NCBI RefSeq assembly: GCF_024753245.1
Contig: NZ_JANUGX010000004.1
Coordinates: 186,001-250,000, forward strand
DNA length: 64,000 nucleotides
DNA from: Massilia norwichensis
Lineage (GTDB): Bacteria; Pseudomonadota; Gammaproteobacteria; Burkholderiales; Burkholderiaceae_D
Reading direction: 5' to 3'
The translations under genes and the position numbers were made by a program. Each line of letters opens with the position of its first letter. The stretch's first letter is position 1. Below the pieces are notes generated by a model. It did no database searches. It saw only the letters and a list, made by a program, of their open reading frames with translations, and was not told the DNA's origin. This document shows, piece by piece, positions 43,354 through 55,175 of the stretch.

Positions 43354-45135
43354 ATGAAACCAGTCCGCCTCCCTGCCGCCGCCACCCTCGCGCTGCCACG
43401 ATGGGCCCTGTATGCACTTGGCCTGTTGTACATCCTGCCGGGCCTGATCGGCCGCGACCCGTGGAAGGATGACGCTGCCAGCTTCGGCATCATGTGGACC
43501 ATGGCGCACGGCAGTGTCAGCGACTGGCTGCTGCCGAATATCGCCGGCCTGCCCTCGCCCGAGGAAGGCCCGCTGGCCTTCTGGCTGGGCGCACTGTGCA
43601 TCAAATTATTCGGCTGGCTGCTGGGCGACGTGCTGGCAGCGCGCATGTCGACCATCGGCCTGTTCGTGCTCGGCACCGTGTCGCTGTGGCAGACCGCGTT
43701 CCGGCTCGGACGGCGTGCGGAAGCCCAGCCGCTGCGCCTGGCTTTCGGCGGCCAGCCCGAACCCGACGATTACGGCCGCACCCTGGCCGATACCGCCGTC
43801 CTGATCTACCTGGGCTGCCTCGGCCTGCTGCTGCAGAGCCATGAGACCCTGGCCGTCACCCTGCAGGGTTCGCTGCTGGCCTGGTTCATGTACCGCTCGG
43901 TGCGCTATATCGAAGAGCCTACCCGGCGCAATGCGGCGCTGACCGGCATGGTGCTGGGCGCGCTGGCGCTGACCCGCGGCATCGCTTCGCCGATCGTCCT
44001 GCTGGGCGCGCTGGTACTGTGCACCCACCTGCTGAAGCTGCCGGCGCGCCCGGTGCTGCGCAACCTCGGCCTGTCCGCCGGCACCGCCGTGCTGGTGATG
44101 CTGGTCTGGATCCTGCCCGCGCTGCTGGTGCGTCCCTACAACATGTCGCCGGTGGGCGAATGGCTGATCTGGAACGCCGGCCAGCTGAGCGTGCCGAGCT
44201 GGCACTCGATCAAGGCCTTCTTCCGCGTCGGCGTCTGGTTCTGCTGGCCGGCCTGGCCGTTTGCCGCCTGGGCCGCCTGGGCCTGGCGCCGCCAGCACGG
44301 CATGCTGCACATCATCCTGCCAACCTGCTTCGTCGGCCTGCTGGTGCTGCTGGTGCTGTGCGATCCGGTGCCGGAAAACGGCGACCTGCTCAAGCTGCTG
44401 CCGCCGATGGCGCTGATGGCGGCCTTCGGCCTGCCGACCATGAAACGCGGCACCATCAATGCGATCGACTGGTTCTCGGTGATGGTGCTGACCCTGCTGG
44501 GCGGCGTGATCTGGCTGTTCTGGGTGGCCAAGCTGACCGGCTGGCCGGCGCAATTCGCCAAGAATGCGCTCAAGCTGGTGCCCGGCTTCAAGCCGGAATT
44601 CGGCATCGTCGCCTTCGTCGTTGCCGCCGCCGCCACGACCGGCTGGTTCCTGCTGGTGCACTGGCGCCTGTCGCGCCAGCCTTCGGTGCTGTGGCGCGCC
44701 GTGGTGCTGTCCTCGGGCGGCCTGATCCTGCTGTGGGTGCTGTTGATGACCCTGTTCCTGCCGGACCTGAACTATGCCCGCAGCTATGCCTCGGTGGCCC
44801 AGCAGATCGCGGCGCGCCTGCCGGCCAACGCCGACTGCATCGACACCAATGTCGGCCCGGCCCAGCGCGCTTCCTTCGCCTACTTCGGCCACCTGCCCTT
44901 CGCCGGCGTCGAGGGCGGCAAGTGCAGCTACCTGCTGCTGCAGGACAGCCTCAAGAAAGCTGCCGACAACGCGCACGCCGATGCCACCCGCCAGAGCGTG
45001 ATCCAGACCGGCGACGGCCCGCGCGGCGGCGAAGTGGTGCTGGAAGAATTCCGCCCGCGCGACTGGACCATGCTTTGGGAAGGACGCCGCCCGTCCGACC
45101 GCGACGAACGCTTCCGCCTGTACCAGCGGCGCTGA
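43354..45135 (+). CDS. ArnT-like membrane glycosyltransferase (GT39/GT83 clan)
   Basis: A 593-residue polytopic protein with about 12 hydrophobic helices. The first periplasmic loop carries the acidic pair in LIGRDPWKDDAASFGIMWTM, as in ArnT/PMT enzymes, and PSPEEGPLAFWLGAL follows. The soluble C-terminal periplasmic part starts near RSYASVAQQIAARLPANADC. Such enzymes use lipid-linked sugars to modify lipid A or proteins. The acceptor is unknown and no arn or undecaprenyl-sugar genes are next to it. Terminated by a good hairpin at 45157. Confidence 0.85.
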   Translation: MKPVRLPAAATLALPRWALYALGLLYILPGLIGRDPWKDDAASFGIMWTMAHGSVSDWLLPNIAGLPSPEEGPLAFWLGALCIKLFGWLLGDVLAARMSTIGLFVLGTVSLWQTAFRLGRRAEAQPLRLAFGGQPEPDDYGRTLADTAVLIYLGCLGLLLQSHETLAVTLQGSLLAWFMYRSVRYIEEPTRRNAALTGMVLGALALTRGIASPIVLLGALVLCTHLLKLPARPVLRNLGLSAGTAVLVMLVWILPALLVRPYNMSPVGEWLIWNAGQLSVPSWHSIKAFFRVGVWFCWPAWPFAAWAAWAWRRQHGMLHIILPTCFVGLLVLLVLCDPVPENGDLLKLLPPMALMAAFGLPTMKRGTINAIDWFSVMVLTLLGGVIWLFWVAKLTGWPAQFAKNALKLVPGFKPEFGIVAFVVAAAATTGWFLLVHWRLSRQPSVLWRAVVLSSGGLILLWVLLMTLFLPDLNYARSYASVAQQIAARLPANADCIDTNVGPAQRASFAYFGHLPFAGVEGGKCSYLLLQDSLKKAADNAHADATRQSVIQTGDGPRGGEVVLEEFRPRDWTMLWEGRRPSDRDERFRLYQRR

Positions 45136-45156
45136 GTCGACGCAGCCCTGAAACGA

Positions 45157-45188
45157 AAAAGCCACCCGACCAGGTGGCTTTTCTTTTA
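45157..45188. terminator. Bidirectional intrinsic terminator
   Basis: AAAAGCCACC-CGACCA-GGTGGCTTTT followed by CTTTT. It sits between the ArnT-like gene (plus) and the PEP-CTERM gene (minus), which converge here, and serves both. Confidence 0.9.
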
Positions 45189-45201
45189 TGGCGGACCGTG
45201 T

Positions 45202-45792
45202 TCAGATCCTGCGCGGCACCAGCTTGCGGCGGGTTGCCGCCACGCCGAGCAGGCCGAGGCCCGCCAGCAGCATGCCGTAGGTTGCCGGTTCCGGCACCGG
45301 CGATACCGTCAGGTCGCCGCCGAATGCGCCGCCGCCCGTGCCCAGCACCTGTCCGTCGACTCTCAACGCGTAGTAGCCGCTGGTCAGGCCATAGGACGAC
45401 AGCGACCACGAATCGGTCGGATGCGAGCCGAAGCCGGTTTCGTTGATGCCGGCGATGGCCGTGCCGAGGACCGCCATCGTCCCCGGATTGTAACGGTACA
45501 GGCTGAAGCTGGTGATCAGGAGATCCTTGGTCTGCGGGGTGTTGAGGAAGGACGAAGTCACCGAGGCAGAGGCGTCGAAGGGCGTGCCGATGTTGAAGGT
45601 GAAGATATCGGTAAAGGTACTGCCGACGGTCGAGGCAGTGAAGGTATCGCCGAAATGCGCGTTGAAGCCGCCCACGCCGTCGCCCGCTGTCACTAGCGGA
45701 ACGGTGCGGTCGATCGCCTGGGCAGCGGCGCCTTGAGAGACGGCCGCCGCGCCCGCGATGAGGGCGCTCAGAACGAGAGATTTCAGTTTCAT
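45202..45792 (-). CDS. FxDxF-type PEP-CTERM protein
   Basis: A 196-residue exported protein. After the signal peptide (MKLKSLVLSALIAGAAAVSQGA), a beta-rich body contains FTDIFTFNIG, the FxDxF family signature. The C-terminal sorting signal is VPEPATYGMLLAGLGLLGVA followed by ATRRK. Exosortase (EpsH/XrtA) cuts at PEP and places the protein in the extracellular matrix. The exosortase gene is not in this window, so a partner elsewhere is implied. Confidence 0.9.
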   Translation of the reverse strand: MKLKSLVLSALIAGAAAVSQGAAAQAIDRTVPLVTAGDGVGGFNAHFGDTFTASTVGSTFTDIFTFNIGTPFDASASVTSSFLNTPQTKDLLITSFSLYRYNPGTMAVLGTAIAGINETGFGSHPTDSWSLSSYGLTSGYYALRVDGQVLGTGGGAFGGDLTVSPVPEPATYGMLLAGLGLLGVAATRRKLVPRRI

Positions 45793-46081
45793 GATAGTTC
45801 CTGAGAAAGTTATCGGGACTTACACTCCGGGGAGCCGGTGTATTGACACCGATCCGGGATATCAGCATAGGTTCCTACCTACCTCTCAACTGTTAGATTG
45901 CGCACAAATCTCAGCCGTCTTTCGACAAAGCGTGGCATTTTTGGCCCTTGAATTTCCTCGGCGCAAACACTTCATCCTCGGCAAAGGGTCGCTTGAGGAA
46001 GATCAATTCCCCAGTGGCCTAGATTATCAAAATGATGGATGTGCCCGCTATCCCGCGGCATCGCCAGCCAAGGAGCCCATC
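45793..46081. other. Divergent intergenic region
   Basis: 289 bases between the PEP-CTERM gene and the small membrane-protein gene. A short palindrome CGGTGT-ATT-GACACCG lies near 45836-45852, and TTGACA within it resembles a -35 element, but I see no convincing -10 partner. Nothing else recognised. Confidence 0.35.
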
Positions 46082-46531
46082 ATGAAAAGCGTGACGTTTT
46101 CCGATATCGAGCGCGTCCCGGAACAGGCGCGCCGTCCTTCCCCCCTGCGTTCGCCGCAACGCGTGACCTTGCTGGTCCTGACGCTGGTGCTGGGTCTGCC
46201 GGCGCTGATGTTCATTTTCCAGCAGATCGATCCGGGCGCGCCGCTGGCCTATATCGTGGTGCCGGTGCTGGCCGGCGGCCTGCTGCCAATGATGAGCATG
46301 ATGCCCGGCCGCTTCGAGGTCACGACCCGCTTCGATGCCTGTCACCTGGTCGTCACGCTGGACGACGCGCTGGGCCGTCTCGGCTACGCGCCGGCCGAAC
46401 GCGTGCCCGGCGCGGTGCGCTATCGCGCGCGCAGCGGCAAGGAAATCGCCGTGACGGTGCGCGCCCATGCGCTCGAAGTCATGGGCCCGGTGCCGGCGCT
46501 GCGTGCTCTACGCCGGCAGATGGATTGCTGA
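46082..46531 (+). CDS. Hypothetical membrane protein with two helices
   Basis: A 149-residue protein: a short cytoplasmic N-terminus, two membrane helices (VTLLVLTLVLGLPALMFIFQ, LAYIVVPVLAGGLLPMMSMM) and a C-terminal soluble domain (EVTTRFDACHLVVTLDDALG, GKEIAVTVRAHALEVMG). I do not recognise the family. CAAGGAGCCC before the ATG supports the start. Last gene before tRNA-Leu. Confidence 0.7.
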   Translation: MKSVTFSDIERVPEQARRPSPLRSPQRVTLLVLTLVLGLPALMFIFQQIDPGAPLAYIVVPVLAGGLLPMMSMMPGRFEVTTRFDACHLVVTLDDALGRLGYAPAERVPGAVRYRARSGKEIAVTVRAHALEVMGPVPALRALRRQMDC

Positions 46532-46679
46532 CCTTCCTGCTTCATTGGCAGGCCCGGTGCGCGAGCACCGGGTCGAGCCCGCCCTGCGAGACAGGAATCC
46601 CAGGGCGATACGACGGAAGAGTTTGCGCGCACTGGTCTTTTTGGCATCCCATGTGCTAAGATGCGCGCCTGCGCTTGCA

Positions 46680-46764
46680 GCCTCTGTGGCGGAATTGGTA
46701 GACGCACTTGACTCAAAATCAAGCGCCGAAAGGCGTGCCGGTTCGATTCCGGCCGGAGGCACCA
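46680..46764 (+). tRNA. tRNA-Leu (CAA anticodon)
   Basis: An 85-base tRNA with CCA encoded. Acceptor stem GCCTCTG/CGGAGGC, anticodon arm CTTGA-CTCAAAA-TCAAG with anticodon CAA (reads UUG), a long variable arm typical of class II tRNAs (CGCCGAAAGGCG), and T arm CCGGTTCGATTCCGG. The 3' end points toward the phage remnant that follows, which fits use as an integration site. Confidence 0.95.
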
Positions 46765-46887
46765 ACAGCTTGCAGCGCAGCACCTCGAAATATCCCGCTT
46801 TTCCTGCATTTTCGAGCACTTCCCCCCTCTGCCGAGATTAGGTAATCCCGAAAGCACCAAGGATTACCGCATAAATCTCGCCACCAT

Positions 46888-47609
46888 TTACACCACGTCG
46901 AATTTTCGGGTGGAAAAGAAATGTCCACATCTTTGAAGCGTGCCGGGGCTTGGCGTCCTTATGGATTGCTGGCCGTGTTCGAAGTCAACAGTTTGTTTCT
47001 GATGCAGTCTCATTCCTAGGGAGACGCCGCGCCTGCGCATGAGCCGGCCCTCGCTGGCGAACCCGTCCTCGACCAAGGAATGCCAGGCCAGGGCTCCCTT
47101 GAGAAGATCGATCCAATGCATCGACTGGCCGACGAACTTGTTGCAGAGCATCGCATAGTAAATCCACTGCTCGACCAGCTCCTGTCGCTGCAAAGAGTAG
47201 GTACCGCTGTAGTCGCGTGCGATGCTGGCTGCCGCCCAGACCTGCGGCAACCGCGCGCAACTGCCCTGGCGGAAAGTCAGCAGGTTGGGATTGGGCCGGT
47301 TGGAATCGATCATGCCAATCTCTTCACCGACAGCGACGTTGTCGATGATCATGCCGGGCGAGAAGGCAGCTCCCGCGGCTGTCGGGGCGCGCCAGTATTG
47401 CCAGCGCCCTGACCAAAGTCCTCGAGCGCTCCCTTGATGGCGGCCCTTGCGAATTTCTGCCATATCTCCATGCCCATCGACCGCCCTGGAAAGGTGACGG
47501 TCTTGCCAGCGAGGACAGCCTTTTCGGCGTCGAGGTAAGCTGAAGCATTGTTGCTGCTGGGATCATTGGACGCTCCTTGAGCGGCCAACACTGCCTGCTG
47601 CATTGTCAC
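46888..47609 (-). pseudogene. Decayed lambda-type phage portal protein gene (with a gpW-like start)
   Basis: Portal-protein sequence is spread over shifting frames. FSPGMIIDNVAVGEEIGMID and SNRPNPNLLTFRQG are in one frame. LRAVAAGLGGS appears in a second frame after a one-base loss in GGCAGTTG. ARDYSGTYSLQRQELVEQWI returns to the first frame. The upstream part, in another frame (YLDAEKAVLAGKTVTFPGRS), resembles the small gpW head-joining protein that precedes portal in lambda-like phages (less certain). The downstream 60 residues are not portal-like. At least two frame changes and missing ends make it non-functional. It starts about 120 bases beyond the tRNA-Leu 3' end. Confidence 0.65.
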
Positions 47610-47643
47610 ATTTCTAGCGAGAAATGAGGCTCAAGGCCGAAGG

Positions 47644-47805
47644 TTAAATTTAGTCCTCACAGCGTTAAATAAATCTACTTTTGAAACAATTGAAGAGTTC
47701 CTCCGAAATGATCAGGTTAGACTTTACCAAGTGTTGTTTCCAAACTTACGGCTTGACGTAAATACTTTCATCGTTTGCACGAGATCGTTCGTACTGAAAA
47801 TTTGA
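47644..47805 (+). pseudogene. Truncated reading frame, 3' end only
   Basis: A 53-codon AT-rich stretch without a start codon reads LNLVLTALNKSTFETIEEFL, then RNDQVRLYQVLFPNLRL and ends VCTRSFVLKI. It looks like the end of a real protein rather than random sequence. Its TGA is embedded in the RBS of the lipoprotein gene that follows, as in an operon. I do not recognise the family. The upstream part was probably lost at the junction with the phage remnant. Confidence 0.4.
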
Positions 47806-47814
47806 GGTAACTCT

Positions 47815-48216
47815 ATGCGTTTGGCTAAATACGTCCTCCCCTTAATGCTTTCAGCGTGTGCCATAGATCCAAGTGCGGTTAACGACTATTCAGGTCTTGG
47901 CAAAAGCCCACTAGCAATAACGCTGAGAAATTCTATTTTCCTGGGGGAGTCAGCCGTAAATCACTCTGTCGACAGACTAATAAAAGAACAAAATATTCCT
48001 AAAGACGACAGAGCAAAAAATGGACTTACGAGCTTAGGTTTCAAATGCTTGGACGAGGACAAAAATTATTGCGAATACGTTGGCAGTACAAAATCCGTAC
48101 TTAGCAGTCCGGATAAGTTACAAACCATTAAAATCCAAACGGATATATACGTTAAGGCAATAATATTTAGCAATGAAATAAAAGTCGAAAGCAAAATAAA
48201 ACAAAATAAATTTTAG
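47815..48216 (+). CDS. Low-GC lipoprotein of unknown function
   Basis: A 133-residue lipoprotein: MRLAKYVLPLMLSAC with lipidated Cys15, then a lysine/asparagine-rich soluble part (ESAVNHSVDRLIKEQNIPKD, SLGFKCLDEDKNYCEYVGST). Two further cysteines could form a disulfide. Codon use is much AT-richer than the chromosome around it, a sign of transfer. GAGGTAA precedes the ATG. No family recognised; small lysine-rich lipoproteins beside phage remnants can be immunity or exclusion factors, but nothing here proves that. Confidence 0.65.
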   Translation: MRLAKYVLPLMLSACAIDPSAVNDYSGLGKSPLAITLRNSIFLGESAVNHSVDRLIKEQNIPKDDRAKNGLTSLGFKCLDEDKNYCEYVGSTKSVLSSPDKLQTIKIQTDIYVKAIIFSNEIKVESKIKQNKF

Positions 48217-48355
48217 GAGAGTAAGTTGCTACAATTGTTCAGGCAAAAGCTTCGGCACTCTACTTTGGCTCTCTTAACTTCCGTATCTTAATGAATGGAA
48301 ATGGGAGAGATTGCACAAATAAATGGATGACCCATTGACGCGAATGGCGAAGTAA

Positions 48356-48805
48356 ATGTATCGACTCTCGGCGGCAAGCTGCAGGTTAGAAACAGATCAA
48401 GGTATGGTGCGGGACGCAAGTACTCCAAAACAGGTAGTAGCAAAGGGAACCGACGCAGAAATAATGAAACAATGGCAGGCTGGAAAAGACTGTGGCGCAG
48501 CAATTAATGCCCAAAATTATGACTATAATGCGTTTGACAGTTTTGGCGGACACAATAGCGATGCAGCGTTTTCTACTGTAGGGATGTGCATGAACGTCCA
48601 AGAGGTAGACCTAGGGGGCTGGGCGCCGGGCCATGGCGATATCATTTTAGGGCCCGAAACTATCGCATTCATTCAGAAGCAAAATGGAGTCAGAGTGGCT
48701 GAACCGCCATACACGTATAACCCTGAAAGTATGCCGGCCACTCCGTTAGATTCGCTCTCTGCCCATATCGTAGGGGTGCACGAGGCTGCTTTGGCTATCA
48801 TTTAA
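48356..48805 (+). CDS. Hypothetical accessory protein
   Basis: A 149-codon frame with moderate GC. The body reads ASTPKQVVAKGTDAEIMKQW, AAINAQNYDYNAFDSFGGHN, and WAPGHGDIILGPETIAFIQK. Three cysteines, no signal peptide. The start is uncertain: ATG 48356 has no RBS and another ATG is at 48404. A different frame just upstream (DANGEVNVSTLGGKLQVRNR) also looks coding, so this may be the 3' part of a frameshifted larger gene, possibly a toxin-like or phage-borne protein. No family recognised. Confidence 0.45.
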   Translation: MYRLSAASCRLETDQGMVRDASTPKQVVAKGTDAEIMKQWQAGKDCGAAINAQNYDYNAFDSFGGHNSDAAFSTVGMCMNVQEVDLGGWAPGHGDIILGPETIAFIQKQNGVRVAEPPYTYNPESMPATPLDSLSAHIVGVHEAALAII

Positions 48806-48844
48806 TTTGGGTTTCATTGATTAGTCACCCTTTAAAATTTTGCA

Positions 48845-48893
48845 AAATAGGCATGAACTGATGTTGCATTCCAACATCAGTTCATGCCTATTT
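48845..48893. repeat. Perfect 22-bp hairpin
   Basis: AAATAGGCATGAACTGATGT plus TG pairs perfectly with its reverse complement around a 5-base loop (CATTC). There is no long T-tract after either arm (TTT then C on the plus side), so it is not a standard terminator. It marks the exact border between the low-GC islet and GC-rich gene debris. Confidence 0.8.
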
Positions 48894-49202
48894 CGGCCAT
48901 TGTGTTTCGCACAAATCGCCACCGCGCTTCGACGTCGATGTCGCTCTTCTTGATGTAGGCCTACTGCGCACTGCGTGCGCAGCATGGCGGCGACCCCCCG
49001 CTGTTTCTCGGGCGTGAACACGTCTTCGCCGGCGAGCCTGGCAGTGGGTCGGCCATCCGGAGAAGGCGAAGAACCCGCAATGGCCAACACCTGCGCTACC
49101 CGCATGAGCCTCACGCTCGCCGGTGTCTTACGACCCGCAGGGCCACATCGACCCGGTATGCCACGACGAGCATCACCGCCTCGCCTGCGAAGGCGGCCAC
49201 GT
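48894..49202. pseudogene. GC-rich gene debris
   Basis: No intact gene. On the minus strand, two protein-like pieces in different frames can be read: RLAGEDVFTPEKQRGVAAML and AYIKKSDIDVEARWRFVRNT, ending MAEIGMN at a stop inside the hairpin arm. On the plus strand a short His/Cys-rich piece (DPQGHIDPVCHDEHHRLACE, ending VECWFWECP and a stop at 49243-49245) overlaps the end of the VOC gene. Codon use is chromosomal. The pieces look like ends of genes broken by insertion or deletion. Confidence 0.4.
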
Positions 49203-49619
49203 CTACTGGCACGCGGTCGAGTGCTGGTTCTGGGAATGCCCTTGAACCTGGCCCTGCTCCTCCACGAATGCAATACACACCCCACTCGGATCGACGATCG
49301 AAAACTCGCGCGTCCCCCAAGGCCGCGACCCGAGCGTGCCGTTCGGATGCACACAGCCGGCATCGCCGCAGCGCGCGTACAAGGCATCGATGCCGTCGAC
49401 CCCGATCCGCAGGCTGGTCCAGTCGGCCAGGTGCTTGTCCTGGCTGGCGAACAGGTGCAGGTGGGCGTCGCCGCTGCCGACGATCGCGAACTGGGCCGGC
49501 TCGGCGTCGCGGTAGAACAATTCGAAACCCAGCGCACGCTGGTAGAAAGCGATGCCCTCCTCGACGTCGCGCGCGGGAATCAGTGGGGAAACGCCCAGAA
49601 ACCGGATGGGACTTGTCAT
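49203..49619 (-). CDS. VOC-family (glyoxalase/bleomycin-resistance fold) protein
   Basis: A 138-residue VOC protein: FLGVSPLIPARDVEEGIAFY, QRALGFELFYRD, AHLHLFASQDKHLADWTSLR, REFSIVDPSGVCIAFVE. The metal ligands (His in the first half, the Glu in IAFVEE at the end) are plausible, so it may be a metal-dependent lyase or an antibiotic-binding protein; the sequence cannot tell which. The last 18 residues (GQVQGHSQNQHSTACQ) are atypical and read into rearranged DNA, so the natural C-terminus may have been altered. Confidence 0.82.
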   Translation of the reverse strand: MTSPIRFLGVSPLIPARDVEEGIAFYQRALGFELFYRDAEPAQFAIVGSGDAHLHLFASQDKHLADWTSLRIGVDGIDALYARCGDAGCVHPNGTLGSRPWGTREFSIVDPSGVCIAFVEEQGQVQGHSQNQHSTACQ

Positions 49620-49716
49620 GGGATGCTCAAGGAAAGCCGGACGCAGGCCGGCAACCCCTCAAGATAATCCTGTGTTAATGGATAGTCAACAGACTTGGGC
49701 TGCCATACGCGGCACC

Positions 49717-50466
49717 TCAGCGATTCCGCGCGGTGTCCCAGTCGTCGTAGCGGTGCACGATGCGCGCCATCGTGCCGTCGCGCGCCATCGATTCGAGTGC
49801 GGTGCCCATGCGCGCCGTCAGGTCGTCGGGCACGGCGCGGTTGCAGGCAAGGTAGACGCGGATGTGGTTGAAGACCAGCACCGGCACGATCTTGTCGGCA
49901 TAGCCCATGCGCGACAGCGTGGCGCTGCCGCGGCGGATGCTGGCGGCCCAGAGGTCGATGCGGTTGGCCATCAGCTTGCGTGGGTTGATCAGGTCGTTCG
50001 GCGCCGGATCGACGTCGAAGCCGCGTGCGCGCAGGTAGAGGTCGCGCGCATCGCCGTTGTAGGTGCCGATGCGATAGCGGCGCGCGTCATCGAGGGTGTT
50101 CAGCTTGAGCTTGCGGTCGGCGCGGCCCATCAGGACCCAGTCGGCCTCGCCGATCGGACCGACCCATTTGAACAGGGCTTCGCGCTCGGGCGTGCGGGTG
50201 GTGGAAAACACGCAGGTGTCGTGGCGTTCAAGCGCCAGGGTATAGGCGCGCTTCCACGGCAGCAGTTCGATGGTGTGGTCGATATGGGCGCGGCCCATGA
50301 TCTCGCGCACGGTGTCGGCGCCGATGCCGATCACGCGCTTCCCTTCCAGCATGCTGTGCGGCGCCGCGGCCTCGGTGGTGAGGTACAGACGCGGTTCCGG
50401 CCGGGCCTGCGCTACGGCGCAGCCGAGCACAAGCATGGCAGCAACAATGAAGTTTTTCGTTCGCAT
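49717..50466 (-). CDS. Periplasmic solute-binding protein (family 3-like)
   Basis: A 249-residue exported protein: a signal peptide (MRTKNFIVAAMLVLGCAVAQA), then a type II periplasmic-binding fold (PHSMLEGKRVIGIGADTVRE, ELLPWKRAYTLALERHDTCV, RIGTYNGDARDLYLRARGFD). No ABC permease or ATPase is adjacent. Such orphan proteins may feed a transporter elsewhere or a sensor; the large MHYT hybrid kinase is encoded divergently 240 bases away. I chose the ATG that begins the signal peptide, ignoring 32 open residues upstream. Confidence 0.82.
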   Translation of the reverse strand: MRTKNFIVAAMLVLGCAVAQARPEPRLYLTTEAAAPHSMLEGKRVIGIGADTVREIMGRAHIDHTIELLPWKRAYTLALERHDTCVFSTTRTPEREALFKWVGPIGEADWVLMGRADRKLKLNTLDDARRYRIGTYNGDARDLYLRARGFDVDPAPNDLINPRKLMANRIDLWAASIRRGSATLSRMGYADKIVPVLVFNHIRVYLACNRAVPDDLTARMGTALESMARDGTMARIVHRYDDWDTARNR

Positions 50467-50702
50467 GGCACACCCATTGCCAGTGCTGCCGGCCGGCAGC
50501 TGACCTATGTGTCGAGCATACCAGCAAGATATAACGGGCGGCAATCCATAGCAACTCGACAAGTTTCGTCAATTTGGTGGCGCTGACGCGACAGGGAATT
50601 GCATTTGTCCCATCCTATCTACTTGCACAGCAACATTTTCCTGCGAGAAAGTGACATACTTGCGTGCCAAACCCCGCCACTCGTCGTCACTTTCATCAAT
50701 TT

Positions 50703-54070
<3,368 letters not shown>

Positions 54071-54074
<4 letters not shown>

Positions 54075-55081
54075 GTACCGTCAACCTTCCGCTGATCCTC
54101 GCGGTCGACGACGAAGCAAGCAACCTGCAACTGCTGCGCCAGATCCTGCAGGACCACTACCGCCTGCGTTTTGCCAAGGACGGCCCGCGCGCGCTCGAGC
54201 TGGTGCGCGAAGAAGCCCCCGACCTGATCCTGCTGGACGTGATGATGCCGGGCATGAGCGGCTACGAAGTCTGCGCCGCGCTCAAGGCCGATCCGCGCAC
54301 TGCCGAGATCCCGGTGATCTTCGTGACCGCCCTGACCGACACCGACGACGAGGTCGAGGGCTTCGAGGCCGGTGCGGTCGACTACATCACCAAGCCGGTC
54401 AGCCCGCCGATCGTGCGTGCGCGCGTACGCACCCACCTGTCGCTGGTGCGCATGGAAGCGCTGCGCGAATCGCGCCTGGAAATCGTCCAGCGCCTCGGCC
54501 TCGCCGCCGAATACAAGGACAACGAGACCGGCCTGCACGTGATCCGCATGAGCCATTTTTCGCGCATCCTCGGCCTGGCCGCCGGCATGACCGAACTGGA
54601 CGCCGACGACCTGCTGCACGCGGCGCCGATGCACGACGTCGGCAAGATCGGCATCCCCGACCGCATCCTGCAGAAACCGGGTCCGCTCGATCCGGACGAA
54701 TGGAAGATCATGCAGAGCCACGCCACCATCGGCGCCGAGATCATCGGCGAGCACCCGAACGGCATGCTGGCGCTGGCGCGCAACATCGCCCTCACCCACC
54801 ACGAGAAATGGGACGGCAGCGGCTATCCGAAGGGTTTGAAGGGCGAAGAGATTCCGCTGGAAGGCCGCATTACCGCGATCGCCGACGTGTTCGACGCCCT
54901 GACCTCGGTGCGGCCGTACAAGAAGGCCTGGACCGAAGAGGAAGCGCTCGACTTCCTGGTCCAGCAGAAGGGCAAGCATTTCGACCCGGCGCTGGTCGAT
55001 TTGTTCATCGGCCAGATGCCGGCGATCCGGGCGATCCGGCAGCGCTGGGCGGAAGAGCCGCAGGAGCTGAAGGCGGCCTGA
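54071..55081 (+). CDS. Response regulator with HD-GYP c-di-GMP phosphodiesterase output
   Basis: A 336-residue RpfG-like protein: a receiver domain (DDE, phospho-Asp56 in LLDVMMPGMSG, Lys in ITKPV) and an HD-GYP domain with MHDVGKIGIPD (HD at 188-189), SHATIGAEIIG, LTHHEKWDGSGYPKGLKGEE and ADVFDALTSVRPYKKAW. It degrades c-di-GMP. The ATG overlaps the kinase stop (ATGA), so stoichiometric production and phosphotransfer from the hybrid kinase are likely. Confidence 0.94.
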
Positions 55082-55087
55082 CCGCCG

Positions 55088-55172
55088 TCATCCCCGCGCA
55101 GGCGGGGAGCCAAGTTCTGTCCGCGTCTCGACAACGCAACTCCCTTGGGTTCCCGCCTTCGCGGGAACGACG
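55088..55172. repeat. Pair of REP-like palindromes between convergent genes
   Basis: TCCCCGC-GCAG-GCGGGGA at 55091-55108, followed by GCCAAG, and TTCCCGC-CTTC-GCGGGAA at 55150-55167, preceded by CTTGGG and followed by CGACGTT. The two copies face each other 41 bases apart. Same family as the palindromes at 3616 and 15471. Confidence 0.8.
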
Positions 55173-55175
55173 TTC

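Noticed and set aside
46765..46887. Second tRNA or attL/attR core next to tRNA-Leu
   Set aside because: No second cloverleaf and no repeat of the tRNA 3' end was visible in the following 2.5 kb.
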